Positions 7,683-17,138 of a stretch of 64,000 bases of DNA are shown one piece after another. Source of the DNA: an uncultured Paraprevotella sp. (GTDB taxonomy: Bacteria; Bacteroidota; Bacteroidia; Bacteroidales; Bacteroidaceae); the NCBI GenBank assembly GCA_944321345.1, contig CALUKY010000007.1, forward strand, positions 1 through 64,000. Direction: 5' to 3'. A program made the translations under genes and the position numbers. The stretch's first letter is position 1; every line of letters starts with the position of its first letter. The notes beneath the pieces were generated by a model. The model searched no databases. It worked only from the letters and a program-made list of their open reading frames with translations, and had not been told where the DNA came from.

Positions 7683-10600
7683 TTACTTGTACTCTGACCA
7701 ACTCTTGATGACAATGTCATCAGTCTTGATCTTGCAGAATGCATGGATAAATGCACTTGCCAGACGTGCGTTGGTGATCAACGGAATATTCAGGTCGATG
7801 GCGGCGCGACGGATCTTGTAACCGTTGCTGATCTCGCCTTCGGTGAGGTTCTTCGGAATGTTCACCACCATGTCAATCTGTTTCTGGTGCAGCATATCCA
7901 ATGCCTGAGGATGTCCCTCCTCGTTCGGCCAGTATACCAATGTATTTTCAATACCGTTTTCTGTGAGGAAGCGGCTGGTTCCTCCGGTAGCATACAGGTT
8001 GTAACCGTTCTCTTTCAGCTCGCGGGCCGCATCGAGCATGCTTGCCTTCTGCTTGGCACCTCCGGTAGAGAGCAGGATGTTCTTCTCCGGAACACGGTGG
8101 CCCACTGAAAGCATGGCCTGCATCAGCGCGTTGTCGGTATCGTCGCCCAGACAGCCTACCTCACCGGTTGAAGCCATATCTACGCCCAATACAGGGTCGG
8201 CCTTCTGCAAACGGTTGAATGAGAACTGGCTGGCCTTGATTCCTACATAATCGAAGTCGAACAGGCTCTTGTTCGGTTTGCTTACCGGCAATCCGAGCAT
8301 TACTTTGGTAGCCAGCTCGATGAAGTTTATCTTCAATACCTTGCTCACGAACGGGAAGCTTCGTGAAGCACGCAGGTTACATTCAATAACCTTGATGTCG
8401 TTGTTCTTGGCCAGGAACTGAATGTTGAACGGACCGCTGATCTTCAGCTCACGGGCAATCTCGCCAGAGATCTTCTTGATGCGGCGTACGGTCTCCACGT
8501 ACAGTTTCTGTGCCGGGAACTGGATGGTAGCATCTCCTGAGTGGACACCGGCAAACTCAATGTGCTCGCTGATGGCGTATGCCAGGATTTCTCCGTCCTT
8601 GGCAACAGCATCCATTTCTACTTCCTTGGCATTCAACAGGAACTTGCTGATCACCACCGGATGCTTCTGAGATACGTTGGCAGCCAGCTTCAGGAAGCGC
8701 TCCAGCTCTTCCTGGTTAGAGCATACGTTCATGGCAGCACCGGAAAGCACGTATGACGGACGAACCAATACCGGGAAGCCAACCTTCTCGATGAAGGCGT
8801 TTACATCTTCCATGCTGGTCAAAGCGCTCCACTCCGGCTGGTCAACACCGATGCGGTTCAACATGGCAGAGAACTTCTCGCGGTCCTCGGCGTTGTCGAT
8901 GCTCTTGGCAGTAGTTCCCAACAATGGAATGTGCTGGCCGTCGAGACGCATGGCGAGGTTGTTTGGAATCTGTCCACCGGTAGACACGATCACACCGTGC
9001 GGGCACTCCAGATCCAGAATATCCATCACACGCTCGAATGTCAGCTCGTCGAAATACAGACGGTCGCACATATCGTAGTCGGTTGACACGGTTTCCGGAT
9101 TATAGTTGATCATGACAGAGCGGTAGCCTTCCTTGCGGATGGTGTTCAGAGCCTGCACACCGCACCAGTCAAACTCTACGGATGAACCGATTCGGTAAGC
9201 TCCGGAACCCAATACCACGATGCTGCGCTTGTCGTGCTCGAACTTGATGTCATTAGCCACACCGCTGTAAGTAAGATACAGATAATTGGTCTGTGCCGGA
9301 TACTCGGCTGCCAAAGTATCGATCTGCTTCACAACCGGAACAATACCGGCTGCCTTACGGCGGTTGCGGACAATCAGGATAGCATCGTCAATGTCGAGCT
9401 CGTCTTCCATACCAAGAGCGCGGGCAATCTGGAAGTCGGTAAATCCCTGAACTTTTGCCTTGCGGAGCAGCTCATTATCGAGCAGGTTGATATTCTTGCA
9501 GGCGTGCAGCTCACGTGAAGTCTGCTTGATGTTGGCCAACTTCTCCAGGAACCAACGGTCGATCTTGGTCAGTTCGTGAATCTGGTCAACAGTATAGCCT
9601 TTTGAAAGTGCTTTGGAAATGATGAAGATACGCTTGTCGGTCGGTTCACGCAAAGCAGCGTCGATGTTCTCGATCTCCAGTTCCTTGTTTTCTACGAAAC
9701 CGTGCATGCCCTGACCGATCATACGCAGACCCTTCTGGATAGCCTCTTCGAAGGTACGGCCGATAGCCATCACCTCACCGACAGACTTCATGGATGAACC
9801 CAATTCGCGGTCTACTCCACGGAACTTACCCAAGTCCCAACGAGGGATCTTGCAGACTACATAATCCAATGCCGGCTCAAAGAAAGCTGAAGTGGTCTTG
9901 GTTACCGAATTCTTCAACTCAAACAAACCGTAACCCATACCCAACTTGGCAGCTACGAACGCCAACGGATAACCGGTTGCCTTTGAGGCCAAAGCTGAAG
10001 AACGGCTCAGACGGGCATTTACCTCGATCACGCGGTAGTCCTCTGATTCCGGGTCGAAGGCGTACTGTACGTTACATTCTCCCACGATACCGATGTGGCG
10101 CACGATCTTGATACTCAAGGCACGCAGCTTGTGATATTCTGAGTTGGTCAGTGTCTGCGACGGAGCGATTACGATACTCTCACCGGTGTGGATACCCAGC
10201 GGGTCGAAGTTTTCCATATTACATACGGTAATACAGTTGTCGTACTTGTCGCGTACTACCTCGTATTCAATTTCCTTCCAGCCCTTCAAGCTCTTCTCCA
10301 CCAATACCTGTGGAGAGAATGAGAAAGCTTTCTCGGCCAGTTTGTTCAGTTCTTCTTCGTTGTCGCAGAAGCCGGAACCCAGACCTCCTAATGCGTAAGC
10401 CGCACGGATGATGACCGGATAACCCAATTCGGCAGCGGCCTTGCGTGCCTCTTCAATGCTTTCGCAAGCCTGGCTCTTGATGGTCTTCACATCGATCTCG
10501 TCCAGCTTCTTCACGAACAGCTCACGGTCTTCTGTGTCGATAATGGCCTGAACCGGTGTTCCGAGTACCTGTACATTGTATTTTTCCAGAATACCGCTCT

Positions 10601-10907
10601 TGTAAAGTTCCACACCGCAGTTCAGAGCAGTCTGTCCACCGAAGGCCAACAGGATTCCCTGTGGTTTTTCCTTTTCGATTACCTTCTCCACGAAGAACGG
10701 AGTAACCGGCAGGAAGTAAATCTGATCGGCTACGCCCTCGCTGGTCTGCACTGTAGCAATGTTCGGGTTGATCAATACGGTTTCAACACCTTCTTCCTTC
10801 AGAGCCTTCAAGGCCTGAGAACCAGAATAATCAAACTCACCGGCTTCACCGATTTTCAAGGCTCCTGAACCTAACAGCAGGACCTTCTTAATATTGTTGT
10901 CAATCAT
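7683..10907 (-). CDS. carB: Carbamoyl-phosphate synthase, large subunit
   Basis: This 1074-aa protein has two homologous ATP-grasp halves, the first starting KKVLLLGSGALKIGEAGEFD and the second RSIVVLGSGAYRIGSSVEFD near residue 570. A C-terminal MGS-like allosteric domain follows (from about 940; NLYATGGTSRFL). It makes carbamoyl phosphate from bicarbonate, ammonia and two ATP for pyrimidine and arginine synthesis. Length is standard. It starts 13 bp after carA and is followed after only 12 bp by the sulfate permease, so carAB and the sulfur genes may share one transcript. Confidence 0.98.
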   Translation of the reverse strand: MIDNNIKKVLLLGSGALKIGEAGEFDYSGSQALKALKEEGVETVLINPNIATVQTSEGVADQIYFLPVTPFFVEKVIEKEKPQGILLAFGGQTALNCGVELYKSGILEKYNVQVLGTPVQAIIDTEDRELFVKKLDEIDVKTIKSQACESIEEARKAAAELGYPVIIRAAYALGGLGSGFCDNEEELNKLAEKAFSFSPQVLVEKSLKGWKEIEYEVVRDKYDNCITVCNMENFDPLGIHTGESIVIAPSQTLTNSEYHKLRALSIKIVRHIGIVGECNVQYAFDPESEDYRVIEVNARLSRSSALASKATGYPLAFVAAKLGMGYGLFELKNSVTKTTSAFFEPALDYVVCKIPRWDLGKFRGVDRELGSSMKSVGEVMAIGRTFEEAIQKGLRMIGQGMHGFVENKELEIENIDAALREPTDKRIFIISKALSKGYTVDQIHELTKIDRWFLEKLANIKQTSRELHACKNINLLDNELLRKAKVQGFTDFQIARALGMEDELDIDDAILIVRNRRKAAGIVPVVKQIDTLAAEYPAQTNYLYLTYSGVANDIKFEHDKRSIVVLGSGAYRIGSSVEFDWCGVQALNTIRKEGYRSVMINYNPETVSTDYDMCDRLYFDELTFERVMDILDLECPHGVIVSTGGQIPNNLAMRLDGQHIPLLGTTAKSIDNAEDREKFSAMLNRIGVDQPEWSALTSMEDVNAFIEKVGFPVLVRPSYVLSGAAMNVCSNQEELERFLKLAANVSQKHPVVISKFLLNAKEVEMDAVAKDGEILAYAISEHIEFAGVHSGDATIQFPAQKLYVETVRRIKKISGEIARELKISGPFNIQFLAKNNDIKVIECNLRASRSFPFVSKVLKINFIELATKVMLGLPVSKPNKSLFDFDYVGIKASQFSFNRLQKADPVLGVDMASTGEVGCLGDDTDNALMQAMLSVGHRVPEKNILLSTGGAKQKASMLDAARELKENGYNLYATGGTSRFLTENGIENTLVYWPNEEGHPQALDMLHQKQIDMVVNIPKNLTEGEISNGYKIRRAAIDLNIPLITNARLASAFIHAFCKIKTDDIVIKSWSEYK

Positions 10908-10920
10908 TTAAAGTCAAGAA

Positions 10921-11997
10921 TTAAAGAAGTTTTACAAAATCATCGAATAAGAACTCAGTATCAATCGGACCACTGCAAGCTTCCGGATGGAACTGTGCGC
11001 TGAACCATGGATTTGATTTGTGACGGATACCTTCGTTTGATCCGTCATTCATGTTCACAAACAATGGTTCCCAGTCTTGTCCCAAAGTATCACTGTCTAC
11101 TGCATATCCGTGATTTTGACTGGTGATGAAGCACTTGTTGGTACCGACCATGCGAACCGGCTGGTTATGGCTGCGGTGACCGTACTTCAATTTGTAGATT
11201 TTGGCTCCTGCCGCCTTGCTCAGCAACTGGTTACCCATACAGATACCCATGCAAGGACGTACCTTGTCGGAGTTGAGGAACTTGCGGATGTTTACTACCG
11301 CGTCTTCGCAAGTGTCCGGGTCACCAGGACCATTAGCAAGGAACAGACCGTCGAACTCCATATCATTGAAATCGTAGTTCCAAGGCACGCGGATAACCTC
11401 TACCCCACGATTGATCAGGCAACGGATAATATTGTGCTTCACACCACAGTCAACCAACACGACTTTCTTTGGCGCTCCGGCGTTGTAACGGATGATTTCC
11501 TTGCAAGATACACGGTCTACAAAGTTTACACCGTTGTAGTCTGCATAAGGAATATTCTCAGGCTCATCGTCGAAGATGATCTTACCCATCATAACACCAT
11601 GCTCACGCAACACCTTTGTCAGTTCGCGAGTATCAATACCTGTAATTCCCGGAATCTGTTCGCGCTTCAGCCAGTCGGCCAGACTCTCCTTGGCGTTCCA
11701 GTGGGAATACTCATTACTGTAATCGGAAACAATAATCGCAGAAGCATAAATCTTGTCGCTTTCCATAAATGTAGCCAGACCATTTTCTTCAAAAGTAAAG
11801 GCCGGAACACCGTAGTTTCCCACCAATGGATAAGTCAGTACCATAAGCTGTCCGGCATAAGACGGATCGGTCAAACTCTCAGGGTATCCCATCATTGCTG
11901 TGTTAAACACAACTTCGCCTGCCACCGGCTTCTCATAGCCGAACGACTTTCCACAAAATTTGCTCCCGTCGTCGAGGATAAGTGTTACATTTCTCAT
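10921..11997 (-). CDS. carA: Carbamoyl-phosphate synthase, small (glutaminase) subunit
   Basis: This 358-aa protein has an N-terminal CPSase small-chain domain and a C-terminal class I glutamine amidotransferase domain. The nucleophile is in PCMGICMGNQLLS, which has Met and Asn where many homologues have GICLGHQ, and the His/Glu pair is in SAQFHPEACSGP. It supplies ammonia to CarB. It is the first gene of the minus-strand run. The promoter-like box lies about 300 nt upstream (12306-12313), leaving a long leader with two inverted repeats. Confidence 0.97.
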   Translation of the reverse strand: MRNVTLILDDGSKFCGKSFGYEKPVAGEVVFNTAMMGYPESLTDPSYAGQLMVLTYPLVGNYGVPAFTFEENGLATFMESDKIYASAIIVSDYSNEYSHWNAKESLADWLKREQIPGITGIDTRELTKVLREHGVMMGKIIFDDEPENIPYADYNGVNFVDRVSCKEIIRYNAGAPKKVVLVDCGVKHNIIRCLINRGVEVIRVPWNYDFNDMEFDGLFLANGPGDPDTCEDAVVNIRKFLNSDKVRPCMGICMGNQLLSKAAGAKIYKLKYGHRSHNQPVRMVGTNKCFITSQNHGYAVDSDTLGQDWEPLFVNMNDGSNEGIRHKSNPWFSAQFHPEACSGPIDTEFLFDDFVKLL

Positions 11998-12079
11998 TGC
12001 ACAATACTATTGTATCTAAAATTATAGTTATTATTGTTTGGTTCTTTACTTGCGATGTGAAACGTACGGACATAAGAAA

Positions 12080-12119
12080 GACCACTCATTCCGGTAAAGA
12101 AATACCGAAAAGGTGGCCT
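12080..12119 (-). promoter_or_regulatory. Hairpin in the carA leader
   Basis: Read on the minus strand, GGCCAC pairs with GTGGTC, enclosing an inner CGGTA/TACCG stem. It lies about 85 nt before the carA start. No clear U-run follows, so an RNA control element is more likely than a plain terminator. Its function is unknown. Confidence 0.4.
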
Positions 12120-12175
12120 AACAATTAATATGCCGTAAAGTCTGTGAAACAACGAAAAGAGAAAAGGCCGACATC

Positions 12176-12202
12176 TTGCAATCTAAATGATTTAGTTTGC
12201 AA
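12176..12202. promoter_or_regulatory. 27-bp palindrome in the carA leader
   Basis: TTGCAA at both ends flanks a CTAAAT/ATTTAG core, giving a palindrome broken only by one mismatched pair and the central base. It sits between the promoter-like box and carA. It could be an operator or an RNA hairpin with an ATCAT-type loop. Confidence 0.4.
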
Positions 12203-12305
12203 TACCCGACTTTCTGATCTGTTGCCTTTCCGTACATTTTCGGATACGGATGTGCAAAATCCTTTTCTTTTATTTGCATCCTTTGACGTGTTTCTATTTA
12301 GTGTG

Positions 12306-12336
12306 CAAAGGTATAAAAAAAAACGAATAGAACAAT
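12306..12336 (-). promoter_or_regulatory. Candidate promoter of the carA operon
   Basis: On the minus strand the -7 box TACCTTTG is at 12306-12313, and an ATTG at 12333-12336 lies 19 nt upstream as a weak -33 box. The next upstream gene ends at 12412 on the same strand, so this is the only visible promoter for the seven-gene run. Confidence 0.5.
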
Positions 12337-12411
12337 ATCCTTTTCACTTATTCTTGCCGAATGAATGAAAAATAATTGTGTTTGAACAACCGACAGGCAG
12401 ACAAAGCGCAT

Positions 12412-13569
12412 TCAACGACAGGTGTAATAATACCAATACGTTTTTCCGTAAGCCTTACGCAGTCTGTTCTTCCGCACTTCGGGAAGAGCCTTCTCACGGG
12501 ATATAGACAGAAAATCGCTGTAATCTTCTTCCAAAGATTCGTCCTCATAAATGCACACCGGATTGGTCCGAAGACGCTTATAAAGCACCAATGCCTCCCG
12601 ATAATGTTTCGGCAAAGAATCGTTAAGAGGATAATACGTATCTATCACCGCGGCAAACTGATCCAGTTTACGGTCAAGCAACAAGCTACACAGGTAATAG
12701 TCTGCCGCTACAGGATTCTGAAGCGAATCTGCCGCAGAACGGTCTAGAAGCATCTTGAAAAAAAGTTCGGGATTCTGCGCGATGTGTTTGCCGGGTCTTG
12801 CTCCCCACATTTTATAAAATGTATAGGCCAGACTGTCACCGGAAAGAAAATCATGTTCTCCGACCATAAGCCCCAGAGCCTTTCGGGCCTGTGCCTCACG
12901 AAACAGTTCATCACCCAAACGATGTTCCTGAGCCAAAGCTAACGCACGGATTGCACCAAAGACTGGAGCCGGTTCGGAAGAGGGGCATTTCAAGTCGGCA
13001 ATTTCTTCATAACGCTCCTCACTGAGCAAGCGCTCTGCCTTAAGCTGATAATGCAACGGTTCATTAGAATTACCTACGGTCCCTACAAAGATAAAAAGCA
13101 GCAGAAGGAAAACAGCGTTTGGCCACATGTCCGTGTAATGGTATTTTTCACGGACAATATACGAAGCATACTTTCGTAACAAAGCAACAGTCAGACTGCC
13201 TAAAACAAGAACAAAAGCGAGCCATCCCCACAGAAAGCCGCCTCCATAAATCTCTCCCTGCATCGGAGTTCCACCGGTAATCAAAGCCAGCAGAACGGCC
13301 GACGGAAAATACGACAAGGCGACAAACGCCATGGGCAGTCCCCAGGCATAAGCCAGAACCTCACCGATAAAAACCAACAGCAAAGTAAGAAGCATACTGC
13401 CTACAAACGGGCTGTATGACGTCAGTCCATCGGAAAGGATGTACTGAAAACACGCCAACAGCTCCGATTGCATGCTGTATAAATAAAAAAAGGAGAAGAG
13501 GGCGAACAATAGAGTGGAACACCATTTGGCCACCCTCCACATATACTTATTCTTTTCGTTATTCTGCAT
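12412..13569 (-). CDS. Multi-pass membrane protein, probably DUF6057-like
   Basis: This 385-aa protein has five or six hydrophobic segments within residues 14-170 (for example LLFALFSFFYLYSM and MLLTLLLVFIGEVLAYAWGL) and a soluble helical C-terminal half of about 210 residues with a TPR-like look. The overall plan resembles the Bacteroidales DUF6057 family, although this copy is on the short side as I remember it. It starts 17 bp after glgB, so the two are probably co-transcribed. No catalytic motif is visible and its role is unknown. Confidence 0.6.
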   Translation of the reverse strand: MQNNEKNKYMWRVAKWCSTLLFALFSFFYLYSMQSELLACFQYILSDGLTSYSPFVGSMLLTLLLVFIGEVLAYAWGLPMAFVALSYFPSAVLLALITGGTPMQGEIYGGGFLWGWLAFVLVLGSLTVALLRKYASYIVREKYHYTDMWPNAVFLLLLFIFVGTVGNSNEPLHYQLKAERLLSEERYEEIADLKCPSSEPAPVFGAIRALALAQEHRLGDELFREAQARKALGLMVGEHDFLSGDSLAYTFYKMWGARPGKHIAQNPELFFKMLLDRSAADSLQNPVAADYYLCSLLLDRKLDQFAAVIDTYYPLNDSLPKHYREALVLYKRLRTNPVCIYEDESLEEDYSDFLSISREKALPEVRKNRLRKAYGKTYWYYYTCR

Positions 13570-13586
13570 GATTTACTTTTACACTT

Positions 13587-15629
13587 TTACTTCTTGCGAA
13601 GAACCATGGCCGATCTGGCCGGCAGATACAACTTAAGCCATCCCTTACCATCACGCGCCAACAGATCATCATGCAAAGTAAAGTGTTCTACACGATCATC
13701 ATTCAGTCCATGACCGCCAAATTCAGGAGCATCCGTATTCAGAACAACCTGATAAGAACCTTCCGGCATCATGAAACCGTAGTCAGAGAATGAACGGTTG
13801 TAACTGAAGTTGAAAACAAACAGCAGATCCTTACGGCTATAAGCCAACACCTGATCGGAATCATTGTGCCATACCTCGACTACCGGAGTTCTTTCAAAGC
13901 CGGCCATATTCTTGATCAGATGAACCATTGCCTTATCAAAATCTCCCAAGAATCTAAAGCACAACTCCTTATCATCAACAAGATGCCATTGACGACGGGC
14001 ATATTTATAACTCCAACCATTGCCTTCTCTTGGGAAATCAATCCATTCCGGATGCCCGAATTCGTTACCCATAAAGTTCAGATAACCACCATTGATGGTC
14101 GAAGCGGTAAGCAAACGGATCATCTTGTGCAAGGCAATTCCACGTTCGGCCTGATAGTTTTCGTCACCAATCTTGAAATGCCAATACATGTCGGCATCCA
14201 CCAGACGGAAAATAATCGTCTTGTCACCGACCAAAGCCTGATCATGACTCTCACAATAAGAAATGGTCTTTTCATCCTTTCTGCGGTTTGTCACCTCCCA
14301 GAACATACTGCTTGGCTTCCAGTTCTCATCCGGAGCTTCTTTAATCAGTTTGATCCAATAATCCGGAATATTCATTGCCATGCGGTAGTCAAAACCGATA
14401 CCTCCATCCTTGAACGTAGAAGCCAGACCCGGCATTCCCGAAACTTCTTCGGCAATGGTAATGGCCTTCGGCTTCACCTCGTGAATCAGCAGGTTGGCCA
14501 GAGTAAGATAACAGATAGCCTGATCATCCTGACCTCCGTTGTAATAATCACCATAATTCGTATAAGCCTCACCCAATCCATGGTTGTAATACAACATGGA
14601 AGTCACGCCGTCAAAACGGAATCCGTCAAACTGGAATTCCTCCAGCCAATACTTACAGTTGGACAACAGGAAGTGAACCACCTCATTACGGCCATAGTCA
14701 AAGCACAGGCTATCCCATGCCGGATGCTCGCGACGGTCGCCCTGACAGAAATACTGACAAGGATCACCGGCAAAGTTAGCCAGTCCCTCGATTTCATTCT
14801 TCACGGCATGCGAATGTACCAGGTCCATAATAACCGCTACTCCCTGAGCATGTGCCGCGTCAATCAGTTCTTTCAACTCATCCGGTGTTCCGAAACGGCT
14901 GGAAGGAGCGAAGAAGCTGGACACATGGTAGCCAAAACTTCCGTAATACGGGTGCTCCTGAATGGCCATAATCTGGATACAGTTATATCCATCAGCCACA
15001 ATGCGGGGCAATATATTTTCACGGAATTCCTTATAAGTGCCCACCTTTTCTGCATCCTGAGCCATACCGACATGGCACTCATAAATCAGCAGAGGAGCAC
15101 TCGGTTTTCTTTTGAAATTTCTTTTCTTAAACTGATAAGGATCTGCCGGATCCCATACCTGAGCCGAGAAGATGTGACTTTCTTCATCCTGAACCACACG
15201 CTTTGCCCAAGCCGGAATACGTTCTCCACAACCGCCTTCCCAATAGATCTTCAATTTATAGAACTGACCGTGTTTCAGGGCCGATTTACGCAACTTGATT
15301 TCCCATACACCGGCTTCATTGATCTTTTTCAGCTCATACTGAGGGAGTTCTTCCCATTTACTGAAATCTCCGACGAGGTAAATCGAAGTCGCATTCGGAG
15401 CCCATTCACGGAACACCCATCCTTTATCGGTCTTTTGCAAACCGAAATACAAATATCCGCTTGCAAAATCAGACAAAGTCTGAGCACCGTCGTTTGTCAG
15501 CTCATTCATTCTGCGAAGAGCATAATCATGACGATCATTGATGATCTGCTCATAAGGCTCCAGCCAGGGGTCATTTTTGACCATTTTCAATCTGGCATTA
15601 TTAGGCCGTTTGGTTGTTTTTTCTGCCAT
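13587..15629 (-). CDS. glgB: 1,4-alpha-glucan branching enzyme (GH13)
   Basis: This 680-aa enzyme has an N-terminal CBM48-like domain (GWVFREWAPNATSIYLVGDF) and a GH13 barrel. Catalytic residues can be placed: the nucleophile Asp in FRFDGVTSM (about 337), the acid Glu in ITIAEEVSG (about 394) and the stabilising Asp in CESHDQALVGD (about 459). It transfers alpha-1,4 chains to 6-hydroxyls to branch glycogen. Its length and sequence resemble the eukaryote-like branching enzymes common in Bacteroidales. It starts 40 bp after the MORN protein gene, with which it may form an operon. Confidence 0.96.
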   Translation of the reverse strand: MAEKTTKRPNNARLKMVKNDPWLEPYEQIINDRHDYALRRMNELTNDGAQTLSDFASGYLYFGLQKTDKGWVFREWAPNATSIYLVGDFSKWEELPQYELKKINEAGVWEIKLRKSALKHGQFYKLKIYWEGGCGERIPAWAKRVVQDEESHIFSAQVWDPADPYQFKKRNFKRKPSAPLLIYECHVGMAQDAEKVGTYKEFRENILPRIVADGYNCIQIMAIQEHPYYGSFGYHVSSFFAPSSRFGTPDELKELIDAAHAQGVAVIMDLVHSHAVKNEIEGLANFAGDPCQYFCQGDRREHPAWDSLCFDYGRNEVVHFLLSNCKYWLEEFQFDGFRFDGVTSMLYYNHGLGEAYTNYGDYYNGGQDDQAICYLTLANLLIHEVKPKAITIAEEVSGMPGLASTFKDGGIGFDYRMAMNIPDYWIKLIKEAPDENWKPSSMFWEVTNRRKDEKTISYCESHDQALVGDKTIIFRLVDADMYWHFKIGDENYQAERGIALHKMIRLLTASTINGGYLNFMGNEFGHPEWIDFPREGNGWSYKYARRQWHLVDDKELCFRFLGDFDKAMVHLIKNMAGFERTPVVEVWHNDSDQVLAYSRKDLLFVFNFSYNRSFSDYGFMMPEGSYQVVLNTDAPEFGGHGLNDDRVEHFTLHDDLLARDGKGWLKLYLPARSAMVLRKK

Positions 15630-15669
15630 AAGAATAAGATTTTTTAAGGCCTATAAAAGGTCATATCGA

Positions 15670-16785
15670 TTATAAGTTCCTTTTTACTCCACGCACATAT
15701 GTTCCTTTCTCAATGATATTGCCATTTTTATCTTTCAGAACATATGCGCCGTCCTTTTCATTGTTCAGGAAGCCGCCTTCATAACGTTGGCCTTCCGAGT
15801 CCACCAAAATTCCAGGGCCGTTTTTCTCACCGTTTTTAAAGGTACCCTTAAATTTGGTGCCATCGGCCAGACGCAAGACACCCTGCCCATCCATCTGGCC
15901 ATTTTTCCATTCACCGTCATACACATCACCATTGCTCCAGGTGTACACACCTTTTCCTTCGCGGCGGTTAGCTTTCCACATTCCGGAATAGGAAGCGCCG
16001 GTAGTCCAGGTAAAAGTACCCTCTCCATCCTGTTCTCCGGCTTTGAAATGACCAACATATTTATTTCCGTTTGCGAAAGTAAACACACCCTCGCCGGTTC
16101 TTTCTCCCTGAACATAGTCGCCTTCATAAACATCTCCATTGTGGAATTTATAGGTTCCCTTTCCATGTTGGATATCGTCAACCCACTCACCGGAATAGAC
16201 ATCTCCATCGGAATAATAGAAAGTGCCGCGGCCATTTCTCTGATTGTTTTTCCAGGAGCCGTCATACCGTGAGCCGTCGTTCCAGTCAAAAACGCCCTTG
16301 CCTTCTTTTCGGTCGTTAGCCCATTGCCCTTTGTAAAAAGCCCCGTTGGCAAAAGTATACGTCCCTTGCCCCTCTCTCATATCACCACGCCAGTTGCCCA
16401 CATAGACATCACCATTATAGTAATACATAGTGCCCTGTCCCTGCTGATAGTCGCGAAACCAGAGACCGTCATATCGATTATTATTTACAAAATAATAAAT
16501 ACCTCTGCCATGCTGTTGGTCCTGAAACCATTGTCCTTCATACTTTTCTCCATCGGAAAAGGTATATACGCCAAAACCCTGGCGTTTACCCTTTACATAT
16601 TCTCCCTGGTAGGTGTCACCGTTCTTGTATTTCGTCAGGCCTTTTCCATAAGGTTTGCCTTTGAAAAGTTCCCCTTGATATTCACCCCCGTCCTTAAAGG
16701 TGTAATTCCCGATTGTTATTTTTTGCGCCCCTGCATTCAACGCAAGAGACAATGTCATTCCACAAAGAAAATATTTGAAGTTCAT
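15670..16785 (-). CDS. Exported MORN-repeat protein
   Basis: The 371-aa product starts with a signal peptide (MNFKYFLCGMTLSLALNAGA). Fourteen MORN units of about 23 residues follow, each with a YxGxW/Y/F core (YQGEY, YEGQW, YDGSW and so on) and a G-G-x-Y/F tail. The units fill the protein from about residue 35 to 350. MORN repeats form long beta-hairpin ladders used for binding lipids or partners. A well-matched promoter lies 29 bp before the ATG. The export signal argues against a direct cytosolic role in glycogen branching despite the link to glgB. Confidence 0.88.
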   Translation of the reverse strand: MNFKYFLCGMTLSLALNAGAQKITIGNYTFKDGGEYQGELFKGKPYGKGLTKYKNGDTYQGEYVKGKRQGFGVYTFSDGEKYEGQWFQDQQHGRGIYYFVNNNRYDGLWFRDYQQGQGTMYYYNGDVYVGNWRGDMREGQGTYTFANGAFYKGQWANDRKEGKGVFDWNDGSRYDGSWKNNQRNGRGTFYYSDGDVYSGEWVDDIQHGKGTYKFHNGDVYEGDYVQGERTGEGVFTFANGNKYVGHFKAGEQDGEGTFTWTTGASYSGMWKANRREGKGVYTWSNGDVYDGEWKNGQMDGQGVLRLADGTKFKGTFKNGEKNGPGILVDSEGQRYEGGFLNNEKDGAYVLKDKNGNIIEKGTYVRGVKRNL

Positions 16786-16813
16786 TTAAATCCGTTATTA
16801 TACAATTATATAT

Positions 16814-16845
16814 CAAAAATAGGCATAATACCTTAAACAGACAAA
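16814..16845 (-). promoter_or_regulatory. Promoter of the MORN-glgB unit
   Basis: On the minus strand the -7 box TATTTTTG (16814-16821) and a perfect -33 TTTG (16842-16845) are separated by 20 nt. The predicted start of transcription is near 16807, about 22 nt before the ATG. Confidence 0.75.
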
Positions 16846-16899
16846 GTATTTACAATTATTTAATGCTTTTAGGTTATATAATATTAAAATCAACGGTTT

Positions 16900-17124
16900 T
16901 TAAACACAGAAACTGCTACAAAAACTCGGATAAAAGAGCAGGGAACAGAATGCTGTCGCTCTGTTCCCTGCCTTCTGTGATTTTACCGGCAAAATTTCAA
17001 TCCGGCATTTATCCGGATCACGAATCAAGCACCGGCCTGTTTCATGACTCTCAAAACAAAGACATCTCCTTCCAAGATGGCATATCTCCAATCTCAGACC
17101 AAAATGATCGGCATGAACACGCAC
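16900..17124 (-). other. Unexplained coding-like stretch downstream of the acyl-CoA ligase
   Basis: The 330 bp between the MORN gene and the ligase stop have more GC than typical intergenic DNA here. A GTG-started 74-codon frame reads VRVHADHFGLRLEICHLGRR and stays open backwards into the ligase 3' end. The opposite strand also has a long open frame over the same bases. I recognise no family. It could be a small gene, the tail of a decayed gene, or chance. Confidence 0.25.
16936..16973 (-). terminator. Terminator downstream of the acyl-CoA ligase
   Basis: GCAGGGAACAG (16938-16948) pairs with CTGTTCCCTGC (16961-16971). On the minus strand a T-rich tail (CTCTTTTAT) follows. It lies about 165 bp past the ligase stop. 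Confidence 0.7.
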
Positions 17125-17138
17125 GATGGCAACACCAA

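Noticed and set aside
13866..15647. 593-codon plus-strand open frame opposite glgB
   Set aside because: It is fully antisense to a clear GH13 enzyme with all catalytic motifs, and its translation has no recognisable domain.
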